Shown here piece after piece: positions 53,799 to 63,024 of a stretch of 64,000 nucleotides of DNA; position 1 is the stretch's first letter; each line of letters starts with the position of its first letter. Made by a program: the position numbers and the translations under genes. The notes beneath the pieces were generated by a model, which worked only from the letters and a program-made list of their open reading frames with translations, searched no databases and was not told the DNA's origin. Source of the stretch: Roseibium limicola (GTDB taxonomy: Bacteria; Pseudomonadota; Alphaproteobacteria; Rhizobiales; Stappiaceae); assembly GCF_017313085.1 (NCBI RefSeq), contig NZ_JAFLNF010000009.1:124001-188000 (forward strand). The letters are read 5' to 3'.

Positions 53799-54248
53799 AT
53801 GACCGTTCGGCTTGAATTCAAGAAACTTCCTCATGGTGCGGACCTGCCGTTGCCGGCCTATCAGTCGGATCAGGCCGCTGGTCTGGATCTTCTGGCCGCC
53901 GTGGAGGCGGCGATCATCCTGCAGCCGGGCAAGCGAACCATCGTGCCGACCGGGCTTGCGATGTCGTTGCCTGCGGGCTTTGAAGGCCAGGTCCGCCCGC
54001 GCTCTGGTCTGGCTGCCAAGAACGGTGTCACCGTGCTCAACACGCCTGGCACAATCGATGCGGATTATCGCGGCGAAGTGAAGGTGATCCTGATCAACCT
54101 TGGCGATGAGGCTTTCGTCATCGAACGCGGCAGCCGCATTGCCCAGATGATCATCGCGCCGGTTCTCCAGGCCAAGATCGAGCTGGTGGAAGAGCTTTCC
54201 GTAACCCGGCGCGGTGAGGGTGGTTTCGGCTCAACCGGAACCGCTTGA
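53799..54248 (+). CDS. dut: dUTP pyrophosphatase
   Basis: 149-residue trimeric dUTPase. Motifs in order: [31 protein letters not shown] (motifs 2-3, in part), [11 protein letters not shown] and the C-terminal [10 protein letters not shown] arm that closes over the active site. Length is standard. Its own promoter is likely because the upstream gene is on the other strand. Confidence 0.97.
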   Translation: MTVRLEFKKLPHGADLPLPAYQSDQAAGLDLLAAVEAAIILQPGKRTIVPTGLAMSLPAGFEGQVRPRSGLAAKNGVTVLNTPGTIDADYRGEVKVILINLGDEAFVIERGSRIAQMIIAPVLQAKIELVEELSVTRRGEGGFGSTGTA

Positions 54249-54366
54249 GAGAAGATTATCCCTCGCAATTTTCCACAGGCGTCATACATTCGAGGTCTGA
54301 AGGAATTCGACAGAGGATCTCAAGGATCCTGTCGGAAATACCCGTTGATTTTCTAGGGAGTTTTTC

Positions 54367-55326
54367 ATGAGCGATAAAAAACCAGGCCGTGGCCGTATTT
54401 ACGGCTCCATCACCGAGACCATTGGCGATACGCCGATTGTCCGTCTGGATCGCCTCGCCAAGGCGCATGGCGTCAAGGCCAACCTGCTCGGCAAACTCGA
54501 GTTCTTCAACCCGATCTCCAGCGTCAAGGACCGTATTGGCGTAGCGATGATCGAGGCCATGGAAGAATCTGGCAAGATCACGCCGGGCAAGACCACTCTG
54601 GTCGAGCCAACCTCCGGCAACACCGGCATTGCGCTGGCCTTCGTCGCCGCTGCCAAGGGCTACCGCCTGATCCTGGTCATGCCGGAAACCATGTCGATCG
54701 AGCGTCGCAAGATGTTCAAGATCATGGGTGCCGAGCTGGAACTGACCGAAGGCCCGAAAGGCATGAAGGGCGCCATCGCCCGTGCTCAGGAGTTGATCGA
54801 GGAAATCGACGGCGCGGTGATGCCGCAGCAGTTCGAAAACCCGGCCAACCCGGAGATTCACCGCAAGACAACGGCGGAAGAAATCTGGAACGACACCGAC
54901 GGCAAGGTCGATGTGTTCGTCTCCGGCATCGGCACTGGCGGCACCATCACCGGTGTCTCCAGCGTTCTGAAGCAGCGCAATCCGGATGTGCATGTGGTGG
55001 CCGTCGAGCCGGCTGACAGCCCGATCCTTTCCGGTGGCAATCCGGGCCCGCACAAGATCCAGGGCATCGGTGCCGGTTTCGTGCCGGGCGTTCTCGACAC
55101 CAAGGCGTTTGACGAGGTCGTCACCATCGGCAATGACGAAGCCTTCGCCATGGCGCGCGAAGTGGCCAAGACGGAAGGAACGCCGGTTGGCATTTCCTCC
55201 GGCGCAGCCCTGGCAGCTGCCATCAAGGTCGGTCAGCGCGATGATATGGCCGGCAAGAACATTGTCGTTATCATTCCGTCCTTCGCCGAACGCTACCTGT
55301 CGACGGCCCTTTTCGAAGGCCTCTGA
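54367..55326 (+). CDS. cysK: Cysteine synthase A
   Basis: O-acetylserine sulfhydrylase. 319 residues: PLP lysine in [11 protein letters not shown] (Lys54), [19 protein letters not shown], phosphate loop GTGGTITGV, and [12 protein letters not shown]. Starts ATGAGCGAT at 54367 behind AGGGAG. Followed by a strong terminator. Confidence 0.96.
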   Translation: MSDKKPGRGRIYGSITETIGDTPIVRLDRLAKAHGVKANLLGKLEFFNPISSVKDRIGVAMIEAMEESGKITPGKTTLVEPTSGNTGIALAFVAAAKGYRLILVMPETMSIERRKMFKIMGAELELTEGPKGMKGAIARAQELIEEIDGAVMPQQFENPANPEIHRKTTAEEIWNDTDGKVDVFVSGIGTGGTITGVSSVLKQRNPDVHVVAVEPADSPILSGGNPGPHKIQGIGAGFVPGVLDTKAFDEVVTIGNDEAFAMAREVAKTEGTPVGISSGAALAAAIKVGQRDDMAGKNIVVIIPSFAERYLSTALFEGL

Positions 55327-55351
55327 GCCCCGGTATGAGCCAAGAATGACA

Positions 55352-55379
55352 AAAGGCCCGGGAAACCGGGCCTTTTTTG
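55352..55379 (+). terminator. Rho-independent terminator of cysK
   Basis: Stem AAGGCCCGG / CCGGGCCTT with GAAA loop, then T6. A-run on the left allows use on the minus strand too. Confidence 0.92.
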
Positions 55380-55465
55380 TTGTCTGACACGGCCCCTGCA
55401 TCATCCGGCACCTCGTCCACTTCCTCTCCTCCGTCACCCTCGTCCTCCCACCCCCACCTCTCCTC

Positions 55466-55576
55466 CGTCATCCTCGGGCTTGACCCGAGGATCCATGCCG
55501 TTCCATCTCCCCACACTCAGGCTCGCCGTGGGGGCACGCAACGGCATGGATGCCATGGTCGCGCCATGGCATGACG
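55466..55576. repeat. Nested palindromic repeat (RIME/MITE-like hairpin)
   Basis: From outside in: CGTCAT (55466-55471) with ATGACG (55571-55576); ATCCATGCCGTT (55491-55502) with AACGGCATGGAT (55540-55551); CCCCAC (55509-55514) with GTGGGG (55528-55533). Each side also holds a local dyad: CCTCGGG...CCCGAGG on the left and CCATGG-N5-CCATGG on the right. The whole could fold into a branched hairpin of about 110 nt. No transposase or ORF is inside. Confidence 0.75.
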
Positions 55577-55611
55577 CGGGTGGGGAGGTTTGGGCAGCTT
55601 TCGTTCAGAAC

Positions 55612-56781
55612 CTAACTCATCAGGCCGCGATCCTGCCGCAGGCGGGTGATCAGCAGGATCATGCCCATGCCCATCAGGTAGGGGAAATAGAACCGGGTTT
55701 CGTAATGCGGAAAGACGAAATATTTGGCGAGAATGCTGGTGAAAATCGCATAGAGCAGCACCCGTGAACGGATCGGCATTGCCGGGGCGTTGATGCAGCG
55801 GGCGAAAAACACCGCCTGGGCGAAGAGCACGGCAATCCACGTCTGATTGGTCAGCGAGCGGACTGTCGAGCGCACCAGCATCTGGGCATAGGTCACGATG
55901 GAGAACGGCGGGTCGAAACCTTCCAGGGTCTCGACATATTCCACATGGGTGAACCACATGTGGATCCACCAGCCCGGATGGCCTTCATCCTTCAGGATCA
56001 GCAGATAGGCAGCGGCTGCGGCTGCAAAAGTCAGCGTCATGATCAGCCGGCCAGGGCCGTAGATGGCGCAGAAGGCGAAGAACACACCGATGAAAGCCAG
56101 ATGGTCCGGCCGGATCAACAGGGCAGCGAGCAGGCAGAGCGCGGCGCCGATGTCCTGCTTCTCGCAGTAGAGATAAAAGCACAGCAGCAGAAACGCCGAG
56201 GCATAGAGATCCGGTGAGAGAAGCGCTGCCGTCGGACCAAAAGCGCATAGCAGCAGCAACGAGACGACCACGGGCCCGGCGGCCATCGCCTTGTAGCGGG
56301 CCAGCCAACGCAGCAGAATCAGCCCTGTCAGGGCGGCTGACGCTGTCGAGATCCAGCGCAATGCCGTCACCGGATCGGTGAAACGCGCCAGAAATTTAGC
56401 CGTCTCAACATATCCGAGTTTCAGATCATAAAAGCCCATCATGGAGGCAAAGGCGGCAGGGTCATTTGCCTGGCGCACGCGGTATCCACGATCCTCGGTC
56501 AGGGTGAGATACGCGCCTTCCGAGATGTCGTTGCGCACCAGCTCATAAGCCTTGTCGTGCAGGGAGACCGGATCGTCGATCTGGTCTTCCAGAACCGTGG
56601 CGGTGTAGGCCAGCATGTCCCAGTTCGACTGCGGGTAGACTGTGACCACGGCCATGGTCATGGCGGTGAACACCAACAGCACCAGCGCCCCCAGAAGATG
56701 TCGCTGTGCCTGATATAATCCGGAGAGAGGCCCCCAGATGGCGTGAAATGTCGTTTCGAGCAAACGCGCAACCGGATTCAA
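55612..56781 (-). CDS. Polytopic membrane protein, GT-C glycosyltransferase-like
   Basis: The 389-residue protein has about ten hydrophobic helices. The first TM (about 28-48) leads to a long periplasmic loop (about 49-165) that begins YPQSNWDMLAY and contains LTEDRGYRVRQ. This layout, with an acidic residue just after TM1, resembles GT-C enzymes, but no known family could be named. It is a single gene between a palindromic repeat and modA, and no sugar or lipid gene adjoins. Confidence 0.6.
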   Translation of the reverse strand: MNPVARLLETTFHAIWGPLSGLYQAQRHLLGALVLLVFTAMTMAVVTVYPQSNWDMLAYTATVLEDQIDDPVSLHDKAYELVRNDISEGAYLTLTEDRGYRVRQANDPAAFASMMGFYDLKLGYVETAKFLARFTDPVTALRWISTASAALTGLILLRWLARYKAMAAGPVVVSLLLLCAFGPTAALLSPDLYASAFLLLCFYLYCEKQDIGAALCLLAALLIRPDHLAFIGVFFAFCAIYGPGRLIMTLTFAAAAAAYLLILKDEGHPGWWIHMWFTHVEYVETLEGFDPPFSIVTYAQMLVRSTVRSLTNQTWIAVLFAQAVFFARCINAPAMPIRSRVLLYAIFTSILAKYFVFPHYETRFYFPYLMGMGMILLITRLRQDRGLMS

Positions 56782-56829
56782 CGGGGATCTCCAAGGTTTG
56801 GCAGCAGATCCGGGCAGTCTAGGGTGCCC

Positions 56830-56847
56830 ACGTAATTTTTACGTAAA
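56830..56847 (+). promoter_or_regulatory. Palindrome upstream of modA (operator candidate)
   Basis: ACGTAA-TTT-TTACGT (56830-56844) is a perfect dyad, overlapped by TTTACGTAAA (56838-56847). It lies about 130 bp before the modA start and 49 bp from the divergent start at 56781. It does not match the ModE (Mo-box) consensus I remember. Confidence 0.45.
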
Positions 56848-56971
56848 TCCAGATGGTTATCGGTTGCGTCTTTTCTGGCATGGAATGTTTCAACTCCAAG
56901 AGGAATGCCTTGTAAGGCCGACTGTGCAGGATTAGCTTCAAGCTGGTATAAAACAACAGGTTGGTGAGCGT

Positions 56972-57784
56972 ATGTCCGTTTCTCGCAAGGTCCTGATGGC
57001 CATTCTTGGTTTGGTCGCCTCCAACTGGCTCCTGCCAATGTCCGGTCCCGGCAGCCGCGCAATGGCTGCAGATGAGAAGCCGCTGACCGTTTTCGCCGCC
57101 GCCAGCATGACCGACGCTCTCACAGAGATCGGTCAGGCCTATGAGCGCGACGGCCACGGCAAGATCGTCTTTTCCTTTGCCGGAACGGGCACACTGGCGC
57201 GCCAGCTGGAAGCCGGGGCTCCGGCGGATGTCTTCGTCTCTGCCGATGTCGCCTGGATGGACTACGTGGTCGAACGTGGTGCCGTTGATGCGGGTTCTGT
57301 CGTGACGATTGCCGGCAACGCGCTTGTGGTCATCGGCGCTGAGGGGGAAGAGCCCCTGCCGCAGCCTTTGACCCTCGCCGCGCTCACATCTCGCCTTGAT
57401 GGCGGTCGGCTGGCCATTGCCGACCCTGAAACCGTTCCGGCCGGGCGCTATGCCCGGCAATCCTTCGAGAGCCTTGGCCTGTGGGGTGGTGTCAGTGACG
57501 CGCTTGCGCCGATGGAAAATGTCCGGGTCGCGCTGGCCTCTGTGGCGCGCGGAGAAACCCCGCTGGGCGTTGTCTATGGCTCTGACGCGGTGGTGGAACC
57601 CCGGGTCAAGATAGTGGCACGTTTGCCGCAAGGTTCACACACGGCCATTTCCTATCCTGCGGCGCTCGTCCCGAATGCCCCCGATCAGGCCCGAGACTTC
57701 CTTGGCTATCTCGGTGGCCCGAAAGCTGTAAAAATACTTGAAGACAAGGGCTTCCTTGCGCTCAATGAGACCTTGGCAAACTGA
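56972..57784 (+). CDS. modA: Molybdate ABC transporter, periplasmic binding protein
   Basis: 270 residues; signal peptide to about residue 33 (SRAMAADE), then LTVFAAASMTDALTEIGQAY, FSFAGTGTLARQLEAGAPADVF, ADVAWMDYV and VALASVARGETPLGVVYGSD, which form the ModA oxyanion site. Binds molybdate/tungstate. First gene of modABC; modB follows after 25 bp. Confidence 0.95.
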   Translation: MSVSRKVLMAILGLVASNWLLPMSGPGSRAMAADEKPLTVFAAASMTDALTEIGQAYERDGHGKIVFSFAGTGTLARQLEAGAPADVFVSADVAWMDYVVERGAVDAGSVVTIAGNALVVIGAEGEEPLPQPLTLAALTSRLDGGRLAIADPETVPAGRYARQSFESLGLWGGVSDALAPMENVRVALASVARGETPLGVVYGSDAVVEPRVKIVARLPQGSHTAISYPAALVPNAPDQARDFLGYLGGPKAVKILEDKGFLALNETLAN

Positions 57785-57809
57785 GCGCCACGGGCTTTGA
57801 GGAGAGGTC

Positions 57810-58517
57810 TTGTCTTTTTTTGTGTTGCAGCCGGCTGAGCTAGACGCGCTCCTTCTGACGCTCCGGGTGACCTGTGTCGGACTGGTTGTGGCCTTGCCTT
57901 TGGCCGTTGCCGTCGCCTATGTGCTGGCCCGGTATCGGTTTCCCGGCCACGGGGTGCTGAATGCACTGATCCATTTACCGCTTGTCATGCCGCCGGTCGT
58001 CACCGGCTATCTGCTGTTGCTGGCCTTTGGCCGCAAGGGACCGATCGGCAGCCTGTTGTCCGACTGGTTTGGCGTCAGCGTTGCCTTCACCTGGGAGGGA
58101 GCGGCACTGGCCGCAGGCGTGATGGCCTTTCCGCTGATCGTCCGCCCGATCCGCCTGTCTTTCGAGGCGATTGACCCGAAACTTGAGCAGGCGGCTGCGG
58201 CGCTGGGCACACGCACTGGCATTGCGTTTCTGGTGATCACTCTGCCACTGGCGCTTCCGGGCATTCTGGGCGGGGCTATTCTGGGGTTTGCCAAGGCCAT
58301 GGGTGAGTTTGGCGCGACGATCACCTTCGTCTCCAATATCCCCGGCGAAACCCGGACGCTGTCTCTGGCGCTTTACACTGCAATTCAGTCGCCGGGAGGT
58401 GAAATGCCGGCTTTGCGGCTGACTCTGATTTCGGCAGCGGTCGCCTTTGCAGCCCTGATCCTGTCGGAACTCTGGGCCCGCAAACTGCGCGCCAGACTGG
58501 CAGGCGCCGATGCTTGA
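57810..58517 (+). CDS. modB: Molybdate ABC transporter permease
   Basis: TTG start at 57810 behind GAGGAGAGG; 235 residues, five to six TM helices. EAA loop: EAIDPKLEQAAAALGTRTGI, then GILGGAILGFAKAMGEFGAT, the ModB permease motif. The stop overlaps modC by 8 bp, so the two are coupled. Confidence 0.94.
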   Translation: MSFFVLQPAELDALLLTLRVTCVGLVVALPLAVAVAYVLARYRFPGHGVLNALIHLPLVMPPVVTGYLLLLAFGRKGPIGSLLSDWFGVSVAFTWEGAALAAGVMAFPLIVRPIRLSFEAIDPKLEQAAAALGTRTGIAFLVITLPLALPGILGGAILGFAKAMGEFGATITFVSNIPGETRTLSLALYTAIQSPGGEMPALRLTLISAAVAFAALILSELWARKLRARLAGADA

Positions 58518-59637
58518 GGTCGATGTCACAGGCCAGGTGGGAGCATTTTCCTTGTCCGCATGCTTTTCCGGCGGGGCCGGCGTGACAGCCCTGTTCGGCC
58601 AGTCCGGGGCGGGCAAGACCACCATCACCAACATGATCGCCGGGCTGGTCAAGCCGACGGCCGGACGGATCATTGTCAAGGGGGAGGTGCTGTTTGATGC
58701 TGCGCAAGGCATCAACATGAGCTTGCGCCAACGCCGCATCGGGCAGGTCTATCAGGACGCCCGTCTGTTCCCGCATCTGACGGTGCGTTCCAATCTGACC
58801 TTTGCCCGCTGGGCGGGTGGTCGCTCTACCACCCGCTCCTTCGATGAGGTGGTGGGTCTTCTGGGCATTGCGGAACTTCTCGATAGAAAGCCGGCTCATT
58901 TGTCCGGTGGCGAGCGTCAGCGCGTCGCCATTGGTCGCGCCTTGCTGTCGGATCCGCGCATCTTGCTGATGGATGAGCCGTTGGCCTCCCTCGATCAGGG
59001 CCGAAAAGCCGATATTCTGCCCTATCTGGACCGTTTGCGGCAGGAGGCGGGGTTGCCCATTGTCTATGTCAGCCATGCCATGGAAGAGGTGGCACGCTTG
59101 GCCGAAACCCTGGTGATTGTCTCCGGCGGCAAGGTTCTGGCCCATGGTCCGGTTGCCGATATCATGTCGCGGGTTGATCTGGGCAACGCCACCGGACGGC
59201 ATGAGGCGGGAGCTCTGCTGGAAGGGAGCGTCAGTCATGTCGACGACGGCTGGGGCCTCGCGCATGTCGATTTGGGGCAAGGGCAGATCATGCAGATTCC
59301 TGACCCGTCCCTGAGTGCGGGGGACGCCATGCGGCTGCGCATTCGGGCGCGGGATGTGGCCTTGTCGCTCAGTCCGCCGACAGGCTTGAGCATTCGAAAC
59401 GTCCTCAGCGGTGAAGTCCTGCAGGTCACGGTGGAGGACGGCCCCTATGCGGAAGTGGTCTGCGCTGTGGCTGGCCAGACCTTGCGGGCCCGCATTACCC
59501 GCGCCTCGGCGCATGAGCTGGGCCTGCAGCCGGGCCTGAAAATCTTCATGCTGGTCAAGAGTGTCGCCATTGAGCGGCGCCAGCGCATGGCAGTCGGTCA
59601 TCTGTCGTCAGGCTTTCGGTCCGGCGACAAAGCCTGA
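58510..59637 (+). CDS. modC: Molybdate ABC transporter ATPase with TOBE domain
   Basis: 375 residues. Walker A GQSGAGKTTITN, signature LSGGERQRVAIGRAL, Walker B LLMDEPLASLD and YVSHAMEEV H-loop. C-terminal TOBE (LSIRNVLSGEVLQV, LRARITRASAHELGL) typical of ModC. Overlaps modB by 8 bp and ends 12 bp before dctB. Confidence 0.95.
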   Translation: MLEVDVTGQVGAFSLSACFSGGAGVTALFGQSGAGKTTITNMIAGLVKPTAGRIIVKGEVLFDAAQGINMSLRQRRIGQVYQDARLFPHLTVRSNLTFARWAGGRSTTRSFDEVVGLLGIAELLDRKPAHLSGGERQRVAIGRALLSDPRILLMDEPLASLDQGRKADILPYLDRLRQEAGLPIVYVSHAMEEVARLAETLVIVSGGKVLAHGPVADIMSRVDLGNATGRHEAGALLEGSVSHVDDGWGLAHVDLGQGQIMQIPDPSLSAGDAMRLRIRARDVALSLSPPTGLSIRNVLSGEVLQVTVEDGPYAEVVCAVAGQTLRARITRASAHELGLQPGLKIFMLVKSVAIERRQRMAVGHLSSGFRSGDKA

Positions 59638-59649
59638 TAGGTTGGTCCG

Positions 59650-61365
59650 ATGAGCAGCTTCATGCGGCGCCGTTCGGTGCGCAACACCCGAATTGTGGTG
59701 ATCGTCCTTTTTCTTCTGATCAGCGCCGGCGGCGTCTGGCTGACTGCGTTGACCAGTTACCGCGTGTTTGAAAGCGATCTGGAGACGCGGGTGAACGCCG
59801 CGCTGCAGGTGCAATCCGGTGTGCTGGAAAGCCACCTTGAGAAGTTCCGGGTGTTGGCGCCGATTGTGGCCCGTTCGCCCAACGCGGAAGCTGCGGCCAT
59901 TTTCAATGACGAGATGGTCGGGCGCCGGGTATCTGCCATTGCAGCAGGCATGGCCGGGGCGGAGGAGGTCTGGTTTCTGACGGCAGCAGGCCGCCCGGTA
60001 GCTTCCAGCCTGTCGGGGCGTCAGGCGGTCGGGCCGCTGGGATGGCAGGCGATTGCCAAAGCGTATGGCGAGGCCGCACAAGGCCAGCTCGGCCGTCAGC
60101 TTTTGGCCGGAACGGCAGACCGCCCCTCCAGTTATGTGTTCGCCTCGCCGATCAGGGTGCAGAACCGGCTGGCCGGCATTCTGGCCGTCAGGGTTCCACT
60201 GGCGCCGGTTGAGCAGGTCTGGGCTCTGACCAAATATCCGATCTTTGCCAACGACGAGACCGGGCGGGTCGTCGTCACCAATCAGGCTGCACAGCGCGGT
60301 TCCCGCATGATGACGGTCAACCGCGACAATCTGCTGAAAGTGTCCAAGGAACTGCCGGTTCTGGGCTGGCGTGTCCATGCCTTCGCTGATCCCTTCGAAG
60401 CCCGCCGCCAGGCCTGGCGTGCCGTGGTGATTGCGGTGCTCGTCTGCGTCATCTTCGGCAGCGTGCTGTGGAACCTGGTCTACCGCTGGGAAGATCAGCT
60501 GCGTCGCCGGCGTCGGCAGAAAGCCGAGGCCCTGCGGCTGGAGCGCAAGGTTCAGCACCGCACGGCGGAACTGCGTCAGGCCAATGCCCAATTGAAACAG
60601 GAAGTGCAGGACCGCCAGCGGGCGGAAGAAGAGCTGCATCACGCTCAAGCCGAGCTTGTGCAGGCAGCAAAGCTTGCCACGCTGGGCGAGATGTCGGCCT
60701 CGTTGTCGCACGAATACAATCAGCCGCTCGCCGCGATCCGCTCCGATGCGGATGTCGCAGAAATGCTGATCACCCGAGGTCGAGCGGAGGAGGCACGCGG
60801 CAATCTGCAGCGGATCGGTGCAATGGTTGACCGCATGGCGGAAATCGCCCGCACCCTGAAAGGCTTCACCCGCAAGGCCGGAACCGATGTGCGCCGGGTC
60901 AATCTGCATCAGGTTGTCGAGGAAGCAGCGCTTTTGCTGCGGCCGCAGGTGAAGCGCACCGGCACGCGGGTCTCCCTGCATCTGCCGGATGCGCCGGTGC
61001 ATGTCGCCGGTGGCAAGATCCGGCTGGAGCAGGTGGTGGTGAACCTGCTGTCGAACGCTGTCGATGCGGTCAGTCACCGGCAGGATCCGGAGGTGTCCTT
61101 GAAGGTCGAGGTCACCAGCCGCGATGCCTTCCTGAGCGTCGAGGACAATGGCGACGGTGTATCGCGGGACATACGGGCCCAGGTCTTCGAGCCGTTTTTC
61201 ACTACAAAGCAAAGCGGATCAGGGCTCGGCCTTGGCCTGTCGATAGCCTATAAGATCGTCCACGACTTCAATGGCTCGCTGTCGGTTGAGGACAGCGCAG
61301 CCGGGGGCGCACGGTTTGTCATGCGGTTGCCTCTGGCGGGTCACGAAACACGCGCAGCAGATTAG
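59650..61365 (+). CDS. dctB: C4-dicarboxylate sensor kinase DctB
   Basis: 571 residues: TM1 (15-37), a periplasmic dCache-like sensor with YVFASPIRVQ (about 38-255), TM2 (258-278), a coiled coil, H-box LATLGEMSASLSHEYNQPL (His354), and the ATPase with N box LLSNAVDAV, G1 DNGDGV, G2 GSGLGLGLSIAYK. Its periplasmic domain matches DctB-type succinate/malate sensors. Works with dctD immediately downstream (17 bp). Confidence 0.92.
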   Translation: MSSFMRRRSVRNTRIVVIVLFLLISAGGVWLTALTSYRVFESDLETRVNAALQVQSGVLESHLEKFRVLAPIVARSPNAEAAAIFNDEMVGRRVSAIAAGMAGAEEVWFLTAAGRPVASSLSGRQAVGPLGWQAIAKAYGEAAQGQLGRQLLAGTADRPSSYVFASPIRVQNRLAGILAVRVPLAPVEQVWALTKYPIFANDETGRVVVTNQAAQRGSRMMTVNRDNLLKVSKELPVLGWRVHAFADPFEARRQAWRAVVIAVLVCVIFGSVLWNLVYRWEDQLRRRRRQKAEALRLERKVQHRTAELRQANAQLKQEVQDRQRAEEELHHAQAELVQAAKLATLGEMSASLSHEYNQPLAAIRSDADVAEMLITRGRAEEARGNLQRIGAMVDRMAEIARTLKGFTRKAGTDVRRVNLHQVVEEAALLLRPQVKRTGTRVSLHLPDAPVHVAGGKIRLEQVVVNLLSNAVDAVSHRQDPEVSLKVEVTSRDAFLSVEDNGDGVSRDIRAQVFEPFFTTKQSGSGLGLGLSIAYKIVHDFNGSLSVEDSAAGGARFVMRLPLAGHETRAAD

Positions 61366-61382
61366 AACGGCGGATTTAAACG

Positions 61383-62738
61383 ATGGAACAGGCTTGTGTT
61401 CTGCTGGTCGATGATGAAAGCGATCTGCGCCATTCTTTGGCCCAGGGCCTGGAGCTGACGGGTCACCGGGTGGTCGCCACCGGCGCGCCGGAAGAGGCGC
61501 TGCAGCACGTCAATCGCGGCTTTTACGGGGTTCTGGTCACGGACATCCGTATGCCTGGGTTCGATGGCTTCGAGGTCATGCGCCGTGCGATGGAGATCGA
61601 TCCGGCCCTGCCGGTGGTGCTGATCACCGGCCATGGCGATGTGCCGCTGGCGGTCGAAGCCATGCGCGCCGGAGCCTATGATTTCATGGAGAAGCCATTT
61701 TCAGTCGGCCATCTGGCGTCTGTGGCCGAACGCGCCATCGAAAAGCGCCGGCTGGTTCTGGAAAACCGCATTCTGCGTGAGGATCTGGCCGACCGCAGTG
61801 GTCTGGAGAGCCGTCTTGTCGGTCGATCGCCATCGATGGAGCGCCTGCGCCAGATGGTACTGGCGCTGGCGCCGACCGATGCGGACGTGCTGATCCTCGG
61901 CGAGACTGGCTCCGGCAAGGATGTTGTTGCCCGCGCCTTGCATGACGAAGGCCCGCGCAAGGGCAAGGCCTTCGTCGCGCTCAACTGCGGCGCACTTCCA
62001 GCGGAAATCATCGAGTCCGAGCTGTTTGGCCATGAGAAAGGCGCCTTCACCGGCGCCAGCGGTCAGCGCATCGGCAAGCTGGAATATGCCCATGGTGGCA
62101 CGGTCTTCCTTGATGAAATCGAGTCCATGCCGCTGGAGTTGCAGGTCAAACTGCTGCGAGTCATCGAGACCCGGTCGATCGAGCGGCTCGGCTCCAACAA
62201 GTCGATTGACCTGGATGTGCGCTTTATCGCCGCCTCGAAGGAGGACCTGGAGAAGGCCGGGCAGGAAGGCCGTTTCCGTCTCGATCTGTTTTACCGGCTC
62301 AATGTGGTGACGGTTCCGATCCCGCCTCTGCGCGACCGGCTGGAAGATGTGCCGCTGCTGTTCCAGCATCTGGCGATCGAAGCCCGCGCCCGTTATCGCC
62401 GCGAGATTCCGGACATGTCACCGGCCTATCTGGCCCGGCTGGCCTCGCGTCCCTGGCCCGGCAACGTGCGCGAATTGCGCAATGTCGCCGACCGTTTTGT
62501 GCTGGGACTGGAAAGTGGTTCACTGCCCGACGGTCTCTCTCCGGCACATGGGCTTGGGGGCGATCTGACCCAGGACAGCCTGTCCGATCAGGTGGCGGCC
62601 TATGAGCGTGCGCTGATCGCCACGGCGCTGACCCGCAACGAAGGCTCCATCAAGGCGACCTACGAAGGCCTCGGCCTGTCGCGAAAAGCGCTCTACGAGA
62701 AGATGCGCAAATACGGACTCGGCCGCGAGGACGCGTGA
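61383..62738 (+). CDS. dctD: C4-dicarboxylate sigma-54 response regulator DctD
   Basis: 451 residues: receiver (acidic pocket DDE, Asp54 in LVTDIRMPGFDG, EKPF), a sigma-54 AAA+ domain with Walker A GETGSGKDVVA and the loop GHEKGAFTGAS, and a Fis-type HTH (SIKATYEGLGLSRKALYEKM). Activates sigma-54 holoenzyme at dicarboxylate genes. The local target is visible: the dyad pair and -24/-12 promoter ahead of dctP. Confidence 0.94.
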   Translation: MEQACVLLVDDESDLRHSLAQGLELTGHRVVATGAPEEALQHVNRGFYGVLVTDIRMPGFDGFEVMRRAMEIDPALPVVLITGHGDVPLAVEAMRAGAYDFMEKPFSVGHLASVAERAIEKRRLVLENRILREDLADRSGLESRLVGRSPSMERLRQMVLALAPTDADVLILGETGSGKDVVARALHDEGPRKGKAFVALNCGALPAEIIESELFGHEKGAFTGASGQRIGKLEYAHGGTVFLDEIESMPLELQVKLLRVIETRSIERLGSNKSIDLDVRFIAASKEDLEKAGQEGRFRLDLFYRLNVVTVPIPPLRDRLEDVPLLFQHLAIEARARYRREIPDMSPAYLARLASRPWPGNVRELRNVADRFVLGLESGSLPDGLSPAHGLGGDLTQDSLSDQVAAYERALIATALTRNEGSIKATYEGLGLSRKALYEKMRKYGLGREDA

Positions 62739-62787
62739 ACGGACTTGGAACGGGATAAGTCTGGAAATTTTGCCCGAGAAAAAGAAT

Positions 62788-62839
62788 TGGGTCGGAATCG
62801 ACACATGTACTGAGGGGTAGTTGTGTCGATTCCGACCCA
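62788..62839 (+). promoter_or_regulatory. Paired DctD upstream activating sites
   Basis: Two copies of an 18-bp word lie in perfect inverted orientation: TGGGTCGGAATCGACACA at 62788-62805 and its reverse complement at 62822-62839, with a 16-bp spacer. Each copy is itself a near dyad (TGkGTCG-N4-CGACmCA). Centres are 34 bp apart, about three DNA turns. Placement between dctD and the sigma-54 promoter is as expected for enhancer sites. Confidence 0.7.
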
Positions 62840-62925
62840 GGGTGCATCGATGTTGATGCGAGGGGCACTGACTAAATGCATGGCTGCCCCAGGGGTTCCG
62901 TGGATTTTCACTTTTTCTCAAGCTT

Positions 62926-62941
62926 TGGCACAAGCATTGCT
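62926..62941 (+). promoter_or_regulatory. Sigma-54 promoter for dctP
   Basis: TGGCAC (62926-62931), a 5-bp spacer, then TTGCT (62937-62941), matching the -24/-12 consensus TGGCAC-N5-TTGCW with GG and GC 10 bp apart. Transcription start is expected near 62952, about 73 nt before the dctP ATG. Confidence 0.9.
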
Positions 62942-63024
62942 AATTTATCCTGAGCCCTCTTGGGGGGCCACCGGATCGTCTGCCGATCCGGGAGGATTTG
63001 AAGCAATGTCTGGGAGGACATTCC

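Noticed and set aside
59608..61212. A 534-codon minus-strand frame opposite dctB
   Set aside because: Antisense shadow; dctB has clear kinase motifs and operon context.
62788..62839. Perfect 18-bp inverted repeat read as dctD terminator
   Set aside because: The 16-nt loop is large, there is no U-run, and each arm is itself a dyad, which fits protein-binding sites better.
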